Origin: Calothrix sp. PCC 7103
Lineage (GTDB): Bacteria > Cyanobacteriota > Cyanobacteriia > Cyanobacteriales > Nostocaceae
Assembly (NCBI RefSeq): GCF_000331305.1
Contig: NZ_KB217478.1
Span: 2,818,151 to 2,882,150 of the forward strand
DNA: 64,000 nt
Reading direction: 5' to 3'
Below are positions 37,457 to 45,757 of the stretch, in pieces. The notes under the pieces were generated by a model that made no database searches, had not been told where the DNA came from, and saw nothing but the letters and a program-made list of their open reading frames with translations. Position numbers and translations under genes: made by a program. Position 1 is the stretch's first letter. Each line of letters opens with the position of its first letter.

Positions 37457-38833
37457 ATGTCCAAAGCCCATGTAATAGGATTGGGAAAGTCCGGTGTTGC
37501 TGCGGCAAGATTGTTGAAACGAGGAGGTTGGGAGGTAGAGTTAGGTGATTCTAAAGCCTCCCCCGACCTACTCAAACAACAAGAACAATTAGCAGCCGAA
37601 CAAATCACAGTTAAACTGGGTTATACTTTACAACTCGATAACGATTTACCGAAATTAATAGTTGTGAGTCCCGGTGTACCTTGGGATATTCCTGTCTTAG
37701 TCAAAGCGCGCGAAATGGGCATAGAAACCATTGGCGAAATGGAACTCGCATGGCGCCATCTTAATACAGTACCTTGGGTTGGTATCACAGGGACTAACGG
37801 TAAAACAACTACTACAGCATTAACAACAGCAATTTTTCAAGCAGCAGGATTAAAGGCGCCTGCCTGCGGTAACATTGGCTATGCAGCTACAGAAGTTGCT
37901 CTAGAATTTGAAAAAGCTGAGAACGAAAATAAGTTAGATTGGGTTATTGGTGAAATTAGTAGTTATCAAGTAGAGTCATCTTCTACTTTTTCTCCACGAA
38001 TAGGTATTTGGACAACTTTCACACCCGACCATCTAGCACGTCACAAAACGCTTGAAAATTACTATAATATTAAAGCTAAATTACTACATAACTCTGAATT
38101 AAAAGTACTCAATGGTGATGACCCGTACTTACGTAAAATAGGCGCCAGTGAATGGTCAGATGGTTATTGGACGAGTATTCACGGCAAAGACCAGCTTATA
38201 GGAGAGAAAGGTTTTTATATTGAAGATGGTTGGGTAATAGAAAAAATATCTTCTGAACCATTAAAAATAATAGAAGCGTCAGCACTGCGAATGGTAGGCG
38301 CCCATAATTTACAAAACTTACTCATGTCTGTAGCTGCTGCAAGGTTAGCAGGTATAGAACCAGATGCTATTCAGAAAGGTGTTAGCGAGTTCCCTGGTGT
38401 TCCACATCGCTTGGAATATATATGTACTTGGGAAGGAATTGACTTTATTAATGATAGTAAAGCGACTAATTACGATGCTGCTGAAGTTGGTTTAGCATCA
38501 GTAAAAAGTCCTGCTATATTAATTGCTGGTGGAGAAGCAAAAGAAGGTGATGACACTGCATGGCTAGCAAAAATACAGCAACAAGCAGCCGCAGTTGTTT
38601 TAATTGGTAATGCGGCGCCGTTCTTTAGTCAGCGTTTACAAGAAGTTGGATATACTAACTTTGAAGATGCGGGAACTATAGAGAAAGCAGTACCAAGAGC
38701 CGCAGAGTTAGCAAAGCAACATCAAGCTTCGGTAGTTTTACTATCACCAGCATGTGCAAGCTTTGACCAATATCCCAACTTTGAAGTGCGTGGTGATGAC
38801 TTCCGCAAAGTATGCCTAGAATTTATTCAGTAG
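37457..38833 (+). CDS. murD: UDP-N-acetylmuramoylalanine--D-glutamate ligase
   Basis: 458 residues. The Mur ligase P-loop [12 protein letters not shown] lies at about residues 109-120. Later motifs include [21 protein letters not shown] and [12 protein letters not shown]. It adds D-glutamate to UDP-MurNAc-L-Ala in peptidoglycan synthesis. It starts 81 bases after glyS and may share its transcript. Ends in a GTAGGTTGGGT-type repeat. Confidence 0.98.
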   Translation: MSKAHVIGLGKSGVAAARLLKRGGWEVELGDSKASPDLLKQQEQLAAEQITVKLGYTLQLDNDLPKLIVVSPGVPWDIPVLVKAREMGIETIGEMELAWRHLNTVPWVGITGTNGKTTTTALTTAIFQAAGLKAPACGNIGYAATEVALEFEKAENENKLDWVIGEISSYQVESSSTFSPRIGIWTTFTPDHLARHKTLENYYNIKAKLLHNSELKVLNGDDPYLRKIGASEWSDGYWTSIHGKDQLIGEKGFYIEDGWVIEKISSEPLKIIEASALRMVGAHNLQNLLMSVAAARLAGIEPDAIQKGVSEFPGVPHRLEYICTWEGIDFINDSKATNYDAAEVGLASVKSPAILIAGGEAKEGDDTAWLAKIQQQAAAVVLIGNAAPFFSQRLQEVGYTNFEDAGTIEKAVPRAAELAKQHQASVVLLSPACASFDQYPNFEVRGDDFRKVCLEFIQ

Positions 38834-39099
38834 GTTGGGTGGAGGCTTTGCGGAACCCAACATAATAGATATTTACCACAGAAACACAGAGTAGACAGAG
38901 AGAATAGTGGTTCGTGTCATTAATTTTGGGGTGTTGGATAAACGAACCGCAAAGAACGCAAAGGGCGCAAAGGAAGAAATAAGAAGAAAGAACACACCAA
39001 AACTTTTGACATGAAGCAATAGTTTGAGTTTAAAGTTGGTGCCAGTTTCGTCATAATCTTGTCAGTAGCGTTACATGTAACGTCTCTACATGTATTTTG
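38834..39099. repeat. Dispersed repeat block
   Basis: No gene. It contains GTAGGTTGGGTGG / CGGAACCCAACA, CCACAGAAACACAGAGTAGACAG, a purine-rich GCAAAGAACGCAAAGGGCGC tract and TTACATGTAACGTCTCTACATG. The block CCACAGAGACACAGAG...AAAGTTGGYGCCA recurs before the second small-RNA copy (40000-40095), indicating duplication of a segment larger than the RNA itself. Confidence 0.65.
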
Positions 39100-39244
39100 A
39101 ACATATTGTAATTATTTTCCGAAATTGGCATCAATGCTTTGGTAGTACTAATTAAGATAAACAACACTATACTGAACTTATTAATTTAAACATAAGGGGA
39201 CTTACCCCATAAAAGCCTAGTTATAAGAACTGGGCTTTTTGTTT
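39100..39244 (+). ncRNA. Putative small RNA gene, copy 1
   Basis: A 145-bp element present three times (also 40134, 41137), always on the plus strand. Upstream half: conserved AACATATTGTARTTATTTTCCGAAAT and AAGATAAACAACACTATACT, the latter with a TATACT -10 box at 39168-39173. Downstream half: a GGGGACTTACCCC hairpin (39196-39208) and a strong terminator AAAAGCCTAGTT / AACTGGGCTTTTT (39211-39240). The predicted transcript is about 60-65 nt, starting near 39180. There is no open reading frame. It ends 117 bases before the DUF433/DUF5615 pair. Confidence 0.65.
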
Positions 39245-39360
39245 GAAGACATATATGGTATGAACTTTTTGCTAGGTGTTTAGGAACTGAGTGCTTGATT
39301 CAAGAGCAGTTGGAATTATTTTTAGTAATATAATTGAATTATATGTGATAAATTTTAGCT

Positions 39361-39609
39361 ATGACAGACAATCAATTACTAGAACGTATAGTTACTAATA
39401 AAAATGTACTAGTTGGGAAACCTGTAATACGTGGAACGCGCTTAAGCGTTGAATATATTCTTAACTTACTTGCACATGGCGCCACTATTGAAGAAATACT
39501 CGAAGAGTACGAAGGTTTGAGTTCAAAAGATATTCAGGCTTGTTTTTTATTCGCAAGTAAATCACTATCTGACAGTACATTTATGCCACTACAAGTAGAG
39601 TTTGCATAA
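39361..39609 (+). CDS. DUF433 antitoxin, second pair
   Basis: 82 residues: VTNKNVLVGKPVIRGTRLSV, EYILNLLAHGATIEEILEEY and LSSKDIQACFLFASKSL. It is a DUF433 DNA-binding antitoxin and differs from the copy at 34265. The toxin gene starts directly after the stop codon. The pair is bracketed by two copies of the putative small RNA. Confidence 0.92.
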   Translation: MTDNQLLERIVTNKNVLVGKPVIRGTRLSVEYILNLLAHGATIEEILEEYEGLSSKDIQACFLFASKSLSDSTFMPLQVEFA

Positions 39610-39975
39610 ATGCGTTTTTTAGTTGATGAATGTACGGGTTCTCGCGTCGCGCAGTGGTTAGTAGCTCAAGAGCATGAAGTTTTTTCAGTTTATGATAATG
39701 CACGTGGTACAAGTGATGATGACATACTACAAAAAGCATTTGATGAGGATTGGATTTTAATTACCAACGATAAAGATTTTGGTGAAAAAATTTATCGTGA
39801 ATTACGATCTCACAAAGGTGTAATTTTTATGCGGCTAGAAGATGAAAGAACTGTGAATAAAATTGAAACGCTTAAACAGCTTTTAGAAAACTATGCGGAT
39901 AAATTAGTAAATCAATATGTTGTTGTTACTGAGAAAAAAGTGAGATTTAGAACAACATTGCAAAATGATAATTGA
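39610..39975 (+). CDS. DUF5615 PIN-like toxin, second pair
   Basis: 121 residues: MRFLVDECTGSRVAQWLVAQ, EHEVFSVYDNARGTSDDDIL and DWILITNDKDFGEKIYRE. The Asp/Glu positions of the PIN-like fold (D6, E7, D41-D42, D59, D61) are kept. Predicted ribonuclease toxin, abutting its antitoxin with no spacing. Confidence 0.92.
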   Translation: MRFLVDECTGSRVAQWLVAQEHEVFSVYDNARGTSDDDILQKAFDEDWILITNDKDFGEKIYRELRSHKGVIFMRLEDERTVNKIETLKQLLENYADKLVNQYVVVTEKKVRFRTTLQNDN

Positions 39976-40133
39976 ATGTTGATGGTAAATATTATTACCA
40001 CAGAGACACAGAGTACACAGAGAGAACTTGCCGGAGTTGATTTTTGAATCGCAAAATTCGGAAGGAAAGGCTACTTGTGTTCAAAGTTGGCGCCAATTCT
40101 CTTTGCCAGTCTTGATTTTAATTAGATTGACAG

Positions 40134-40275
40134 AACATATTGTAGTTATTTTCCGAAATCGGCATCAATGCTTTGGTAGTACTAATTAAGATAAACAACA
40201 CTATACTAAACTTATTAATTTAAACATACGGGGACTTACCCCATAAAAGCCTAGTTATAATAACTAGGCTTTTAG
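40134..40275 (+). ncRNA. Putative small RNA gene, copy 2
   Basis: Nearly identical to copy 1 over the whole element. It has TATACT at 40203-40208, hairpin GGGGACTTACCCC (40230-40242) and terminator AAAAGCCTAGTTAT / ATAACTAGGCTTTT (40245-40273). The terminator stem is perfect here, whereas copy 1 has a G-U pair. It stands 158 bases after the second toxin gene and converges with the lycopene cyclase gene. Confidence 0.65.
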
Positions 40276-40308
40276 CTTAAGGATACACTGGCAGAATTGG
40301 CGCGCTCA

Positions 40309-41085
40309 TCAAGCTTCGGTAGTTTTAGTTTCACCTGCTTGTGCGCGGGATAACCCATTTTCTTGAGTTGCCATATGTGGTATTTCAAGTAATAGAAAAA
40401 GTAAAAGACCTTGAACGACTAATAAGTTAGTAACTAGAAAAAATGTAGCTTCTTCGATAGGTAGTCCAAATAATTGGAGACCTGTTGTGTATTTGTCAGA
40501 AATGTGCCAAATACCATTAGCAATTGCAATACGGTCAGCAACCCATAGATATAGTGTTGGAACAAGAACACCTAACAGCCAAATTCGCTTCATTGCCCAT
40601 AATGTTGCTGTACCAAGAAGCCATTGCAGTGCCAATATCGGAGTAGCCCAAGCTAAAATTAGTCCTAAGTACAAGGTGTTATCCCACCGCAACATCAAAA
40701 AACCTGTAATAGTTAATGCGGCGCCGAATATAGGCAACAGTACTTTTAGCTTAGACGAAAACTCTTTTTGCACTGGCTGATTACGAGATAGCAAAAAGGA
40801 CAGCCATAGTCCAGTAAGAATAGGCTGAAGTAAAAAGAACAAGTATTCCTCAATTGGCACATAGCCAATTGTACCTACTACCCGACCAATACCATATCCC
40901 CAAATTTCTCGAAAGACTAAATAATTATCCCAAGGTGTAGTGTAAATCAAAGCCATGAGAGCAATCAGAGGAAGTGCAAGCTTTGCCCGATATCCTCCAA
41001 TGTCCGCAAAAGGTCTTCGTTGAAGCCATACAAGTACTAAAATTGGTGGGATAATAAAGATAAGGTGAAACGTAAAGTAACTCAT
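40309..41085 (-). CDS. Lycopene cyclase, CrtYcd (membrane heterodimer-type, fused)
   Basis: 258 residues with about seven membrane helices. Both halves of the duplicated lycopene-cyclase domain are present: YTTPWDNYLV and GYVPIEEYLFFLLQP in the first, and GLPIEEATFFLVTNLLVVQG in the second. The PIEE glutamates are the conserved catalytic pair. This family cyclises lycopene ends to beta rings and is known mainly from actinobacteria, Bacteroidetes, archaea and fungi. Cyanobacteria usually employ CrtL or CruA. It may serve a retinal/carotenoid side pathway. Confidence 0.87.
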   Translation of the reverse strand: MSYFTFHLIFIIPPILVLVWLQRRPFADIGGYRAKLALPLIALMALIYTTPWDNYLVFREIWGYGIGRVVGTIGYVPIEEYLFFLLQPILTGLWLSFLLSRNQPVQKEFSSKLKVLLPIFGAALTITGFLMLRWDNTLYLGLILAWATPILALQWLLGTATLWAMKRIWLLGVLVPTLYLWVADRIAIANGIWHISDKYTTGLQLFGLPIEEATFFLVTNLLVVQGLLLFLLLEIPHMATQENGLSRAQAGETKTTEA

Positions 41086-41136
41086 GATAAAGGTACAAGC
41101 TTTTTTGTCAATTTAAAGTTTCTAAGAATTTGTCAA

Positions 41137-41281
41137 AACATATTGTAGTTATTTTCCGAAATCGCCGTTGGTGCGCTTGTAGTAATAACCAAGATAAACA
41201 ACACTATACTGAACTTTATATTCTAAACTCAGGGGACTTACTCCAGAAAAGCCTAATTATCATAAATTAGGCTTTTTGTTT
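41137..41281 (+). ncRNA. Putative small RNA gene, copy 3 (diverged)
   Basis: It keeps AACATATTGTAGTTATTTTCCGAAAT, AAGATAAACAACACTATACTGAAC, the GGGGACTTACTCC hairpin and a terminator AAAAGCCTAATT / AATTAGGCTTTTT. The G-C pair of the other terminators is an A-T pair here (CCTAGTT/AACTAGG versus CCTAATT/AATTAGG), a compensatory change supporting a conserved RNA fold. The middle (about 41161-41190) differs. The terminator lies over the 3' end of the convergent PEP-CTERM gene. Confidence 0.65.
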
Positions 41282-41920
41282 ATCTATATGTTGACGTATT
41301 AGAAAACCGACACCAATTAACCCACCACTAACCAAAGTCATGTCGGTTCTGGGTTCAGGTACAGTTTTTGGAATTTGAAATGAACCTTTTAAAAACGCTC
41401 GACCTCTTAAAGGCGCCGTTGGGTCTGCGTTAAGTGGTTCACTTTCTGTAAAGCTGAAAAAACCAGTGGCGCCTGCAAATCTACCTTCTCCACCTGTTAT
41501 TGTGACGGTTCCTGAACCATTGAGTACACCGTTTGCACTGTCAATAACCGCAGTTGCATTACTCAAACCGAATAACTTGTCAGCATTAACGCCGAAGTAC
41601 ATATCCATACCAACTGGCAAACCTTGTATACCAAACTGTGCAGCATCCGGAACAAAGGTAAACGTACCTGTTGCAGGATTGAATTGACTATAGTTTGTAC
41701 TACTAAAATTAGTAAGACCATAAGGAGCATTCGGATTACTACCTGTGATAGATGCCCTTGTTAGGTCAGATGTGATGGGTTGTAGAATAACCTCTGTGTC
41801 ATAGAATGTATCGAAGTCAAATACAGTTTGAGCATCACTTTTTTGCCAACTCATTCCAACACTGGCGACTGACACAACTGCTGCTACAAGCCATGTATTT
41901 ACTTTAGAAATAGAGTGCAT
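41267..41920 (-). CDS. PEP-CTERM sorting-domain protein
   Basis: 217 residues. Signal peptide about 1-30 (VAAVVSVASVGMSWQKSDAQ). A beta-rich, Gly/Asn/Thr-rich middle with GVLNGSGTVTITGGEGRFAG follows. It ends in VPEP, a hydrophobic segment and a basic tail, the PEP-CTERM signal for exosortase-linked sorting to the surface. It is probably an extracellular or sheath protein. No exosortase lies in the window. Confidence 0.88.
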   Translation of the reverse strand: MHSISKVNTWLVAAVVSVASVGMSWQKSDAQTVFDFDTFYDTEVILQPITSDLTRASITGSNPNAPYGLTNFSSTNYSQFNPATGTFTFVPDAAQFGIQGLPVGMDMYFGVNADKLFGLSNATAVIDSANGVLNGSGTVTITGGEGRFAGATGFFSFTESEPLNADPTAPLRGRAFLKGSFQIPKTVPEPRTDMTLVSGGLIGVGFLIRQHIDKQKA

Positions 41921-42084
41921 AAATTTTGTATTCTAAATTTACAAAACTGTGATTGTAACTAATTACACTCGTTAGATTAATGTATTGTTGTGAAATAAGC
42001 AATCTTTAACAGTATTTTTATATTACATCTACCTTAAGAATGATTTATTGTAGAGGCGCCGACTAGCAATTTGGTAATGTAACA

Positions 42085-43041
42085 CTATAAATCAAAAATA
42101 TCATGCTGCTCCTTAAAAGTTCTTTCCATAAGACATAAGTCAAAATCAGCAGCTAATAAATCAATGCCATCAAGAATTATTGGTATTTGACTAGATTCTA
42201 TTTGCAAAGCAGAAAAACAGTTTTCTCTAAAATCGTTTCTTCCTTGAAAACGTTCAATAGCAATTTTTAAAGGACGAACTACTTCGTAAGCATTTTCAGC
42301 TTTCGCAATTGCTAACTGAGGAATTGGATATTTTAATCGCATAATTGCTAAATCAATTAAATCTCTTGCTTTAACGTTATCATCCATAAACCTATCAGAG
42401 TTTGCAAGTAGCTTAGATGTAAAACAGTCATTAATACTTAAACAAGGAACAGGAGACCACTCTGGATATCGGGGTGGGTCTAGCTCGAAACGAGACTCAG
42501 CAATTATCTCAGTTTTAATAGCTACTTCATCCACAACTAGCATCATTCTAATTCCGTACTGGTCAGTTGTACCTCGCGTAACTTCAATTTTGCTAAAATC
42601 GCGGAATAATGCTTGATAACCCCCATCTAATATCATAGTGCGAAGATGCTTATAGCCTGATGTAGAAAATGGGGAAATAAAATCAATATCTTGACTCCAG
42701 CGATATTCTCCATAATCTAATGTAATTAAAGTTCCACCACCGAAGTAAGTATAATTATTTGCTAGTAATTCTGTGTTTAAGCTTTCAAGAACCTTCAAAA
42801 TTTTATTATGAAAATCGAATCTAAAAGTCATAAGTAATGGTAATAGCCAGGAATTATAGTTTTTGGCTAGTTCTGTTAGAAAAATTAGTTCTTGATCCTC
42901 AAGATTGTTAAAAGTGTCTCGATATCTCCAACCACGTTCATAGCAACCTAACATTTCTTCTGGAGTAAACTGATATACATCTGCTGTTTGCCAGCAAATT
43001 GACTCCAAAAAAGGTAATTTATCTGGTATGGTAATTTTCAT
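42085..43041 (-). CDS. AbiEii/AbiGii-like nucleotidyltransferase
   Basis: 318 residues. The nucleotidyltransferase motif GGGTLITLDYGEYRWSQDID (GG-x-x-L...D-x-D) lies near residues 100-120. Typical downstream segments DCFTSKLLANSDRFMDDNVK and ARDLIDLAIM are present. This is the toxin class of AbiE type IV toxin-antitoxin and phage-exclusion systems. No AbiEi-like antitoxin adjoins it. The divergent gene across a 114-base promoter region encodes a nuclease-like protein. Confidence 0.85.
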   Translation of the reverse strand: MKITIPDKLPFLESICWQTADVYQFTPEEMLGCYERGWRYRDTFNNLEDQELIFLTELAKNYNSWLLPLLMTFRFDFHNKILKVLESLNTELLANNYTYFGGGTLITLDYGEYRWSQDIDFISPFSTSGYKHLRTMILDGGYQALFRDFSKIEVTRGTTDQYGIRMMLVVDEVAIKTEIIAESRFELDPPRYPEWSPVPCLSINDCFTSKLLANSDRFMDDNVKARDLIDLAIMRLKYPIPQLAIAKAENAYEVVRPLKIAIERFQGRNDFRENCFSALQIESSQIPIILDGIDLLAADFDLCLMERTFKEQHDIFDL

Positions 43042-43155
43042 ATTAGTTTAGCAATAATTTTAATATTTCTGCTGCTTCACTCTTTGCTAAAACTTGTGAT
43101 TCTCGCACTTAAAATTAAATTATACTATTATATATACTCACAAGTACATTGATTT

Positions 43156-43815
43156 ATGGCTCGTAGTCGTATTTTACAAGAGGAGCAGTCCTACACGTTT
43201 CGCTCGTATTTTGAGATGCCTTATGAGGCAGATGAAATCTTGGCAGAATTAGGCTATACTCTGGCTAGAACACGTCTTGAATTACCACGTACAAATCGTC
43301 AGTTAGAGCGCTTAGAAGAGTTACGGCAGCGAATCAACGATGTATTGCCATTAGTTAGTTTGAGTAGTGAGACCACGCGACGTGAAATACTGGTGGAACC
43401 TACATTGCTAGAAGTTGCTCGATATTGTCAATGCCAAGTGCGAATTGAATATCCGTTGTCAGTAAATGATTGGCTGAAGGGAAATTTGGATTACTTTCTT
43501 AAGCGCAATCCAGGGTTATTGGTGGTTAAGGCTAAAAAGGATGATTTAACACGAGGATTTACACAGCTTGCAGCGGAACTAATTGCAATTTCTGAAGTTG
43601 AAGAAGGTGATGTGTTTAAAGAAATAATTACAGAATCTTCACTGATTAACCAATTAGATAAGGACTTTGATAATATCACAAAATCAATATCTCCAGAGCT
43701 TGCTATCTCGATGGCAAAAAAAATTCTCAGGCATAAAAAGTCAGCAAGAATTTCAATTGCCAAACTAATTTCAAAGCTTTACGACCGAAATATATCTCCA
43801 GACTCTTTGAAATAA
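43156..43815 (+). CDS. PD-(D/E)XK-like conserved protein, catalytic Glu lost
   Basis: 219 residues. The N-terminal 145 residues belong to a family I recall from many cyanobacteria (opening MARSRILQEEQSYTFRSYFE). A nuclease-like core GNLDYFLKRNPGLLVVKAKK (residues 109-128) has the Asp (112) and final Lys (127), but where E-x-K is expected there is K-A-K (K125). From about residue 150 the sequence leaves the family and becomes a Lys/Ile/Ser-rich helical tail (ELAISMAKKILRHKKSARIS). It may be inactive or repurposed. Confidence 0.65.
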   Translation: MARSRILQEEQSYTFRSYFEMPYEADEILAELGYTLARTRLELPRTNRQLERLEELRQRINDVLPLVSLSSETTRREILVEPTLLEVARYCQCQVRIEYPLSVNDWLKGNLDYFLKRNPGLLVVKAKKDDLTRGFTQLAAELIAISEVEEGDVFKEIITESSLINQLDKDFDNITKSISPELAISMAKKILRHKKSARISIAKLISKLYDRNISPDSLK

Positions 43816-43849
43816 GAAGTTTAATTAGTTAAAAATTGGGGTATCTACT

Positions 43850-44832
43850 ATGATTAATAATATAGAATTAGAGAAGCTTTTTTGCGATGTGGATGATTTT
43901 TGTCAAGAATTTGAAAAGAATTGGAAAAAAGAGTTGCTTGAAAGTGGTGAACGAAAACGGAATCGAAAATTAACTTTATGCTTGAGTGAAGTGATGACGA
44001 TAATTATTCATTTTCATCAATCATCTTATCGGAATTTTAAAGATTACTATACCATGCACGTGTGTACTTTTTTATGCAGCCATTTCCCCAAAATTGTTAG
44101 CTACAATCGTTTTGTAGAGCTACAACAGCGCAAACTTGCCGCATCTCGGTTTCCGTGGGCGGCAAAGTTTGTAAGAGAGAGTGCTTTAATACCTTTATGC
44201 TGTTACCTTCTTCTACGTCGTGGTACAAATACTGGTATCAATTTTATAGACTCTACTTCTATTTCTATATGTATTCCTGAAAGGGCAAAACGTAATCGGG
44301 TCTTTCAAGGATTAGTAAATGGGGAAAGAATTCGTTGGGTTGGTATTTCGGTTTTAAATTACACCTAATAATTAATGAAAAAGGAGAAATTATGTCTTTC
44401 ATGGTAACACCAGCGAACGTTGATGACCGTAAACCTGTTCCAGAAATGACAGCTTCTTTATTTGGCAAGCTGTTTGGTGACAGAGGCTATATTTCCCAAA
44501 AATTATTTCAGCAACTTTTGGAGCAAAATGTTCAACTCATTACCACTATCAAAAAAAATATGAAAAATCGTTTAATTCCTTTAATTGATAAAATCCTACT
44601 TAGAAAACGTTCTCTTATAGAAACAGTCAATGACCAGTTAAAAAATATTTCTCAAATCGAACATACTAGGCATCGTTGTGTTCCTAATTTTATGGTCAAT
44701 ATTATTGCTGGTTTAATCGCTTATACATATCAAGATAAAAAACCTTCCTTGAATCTAACTCCGGAAGATTTAGCAGCGTTACCAGAAATTAATTTGTCTG
44801 ATTATGACACTAATCCTTTAGTTATTGTATAA
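43850..44832 (+). mobile_element. IS982-family transposase, frameshifted
   Basis: 43850-44368 codes for the N-terminal half: CLSEVMTIIIHFHQSSYRNF, YNRFVELQQR, INFIDSTSISIC (first Asp). 44335-44832 in another frame codes for the rest: LGWYFGFKLHLIINEKGEI, FGDRGYIS (second Asp) and RSLIETVNDQLKNIS (Glu). The shift is at or near GTAAATGGGGAAAG (about 44320), where a one-base change would restore the IS982 sequence. I could not identify terminal inverted repeats. It reads as one degraded insertion sequence. 44833-45019 downstream holds no gene. Confidence 0.88.
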
Positions 44833-45019
44833 GTCCTCATAGTCAAATTTTAAATTCACACAATTTATAATTTAACGCGCTGTCAAAGGCGCGGCGCAGC
44901 CGTGTCGAGACTTCCATGCCCAAAATACTCCCAGAAGGCTATCTTTCTTACATCGAACTCAGGTTTAATGCGGAGAAAACATGATAATTATCCTGATGCT
45001 GCCTACCATATTTACAGTT

Positions 45020-45757
45020 CTAAATTTTATCTAAGTATTGGCTCACATATTCCAACACAAAGGGCTGAAGCATATAATAGTTAGCCTGTTTTTCTAACAA
45101 GCTTCGCCCCCACAAACTTTCTAAAGCTTCAAAAAGCCCCGCGCGCGAAACAACCGTTGCAAATTCTTGTTGTAATTGCACTATTGTCATACCTTCGCTA
45201 TTCATTGCCAACCAGTATATAATTGTTTTTTCTAAAGATGACAGGCGCCTAAATTGTTGTTCTAATAACCGACGAATGCCGTTGAAGATAAAAGTATTAT
45301 GATGTAAAAATTGTCCAATCTCACCGTTAAATAAGTCGCAAATCGAGGTAGCAACAATTTTTAACGCTAATGGGTTATTGCTGTAGTGGTGGCATAATTC
45401 TTGTTTTTGTGCTTCCGAACCTACCAGTTCTTTCGCAGAAAGCAAAGCTAGCGCAGCTTCAGGTGAACCCAATAACCGCAATGTACGCACTTTTAGAGGT
45501 TCCCCTTCATAGATACCCACAACAGCAGGTTTTTCTCTGCTTGTAAGAATTAAACAACTTGAATGAGGGGTCTCTACAATAGCTCTAAGCATTTTGCCAT
45601 ATTCCTCATATTCTGAGCAGAACTGTCCAGTGTTGCTAGCATCTAAAATCGTTTCCATATTATCCAAAATTAATAAGCAACGCGAACAGCGCAGATAATG
45701 AATTAAGCATCTAATCATCGTCAAAATATCTTTTCGAGCTAACGTGGCACTGACCAC
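45020..45757 (-). pseudogene. NB-ARC ATPase gene, 5' half missing
   Basis: 245 codons equivalent to the C-terminal half of the full-length paralog at 58628. It has LIHYLRCSRCLLILDNMETI (Walker B), SSCLILTSREKP, NPLALKIVATSICDLFNGEI and the C-terminal helical part, but no N-terminal helix-turn-helix and no P-loop. The first codons run into the 3' end of the protease gene, with 19 bases shared. So the RiPP cluster's left edge cuts this gene. Confidence 0.8.

Noticed and set aside
39175-39245. Assignment of the small RNA to Yfr1 or 6S RNA
   Set aside because: The Yfr1 core ACTCCTCACAC is absent and the transcript is far too short for 6S RNA.
39100-41281. Three-copy element as an insertion-sequence end
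   Set aside because: Copies lack inverted repeats and flank no transposase. Promoter-like box, hairpin and terminator fit an RNA gene better.
44300-44370. Programmed frameshift in the IS982-like transposase
   Set aside because: IS982 elements normally code for one uninterrupted frame. No convincing slippery heptamer with downstream structure was seen, so decay is simpler.
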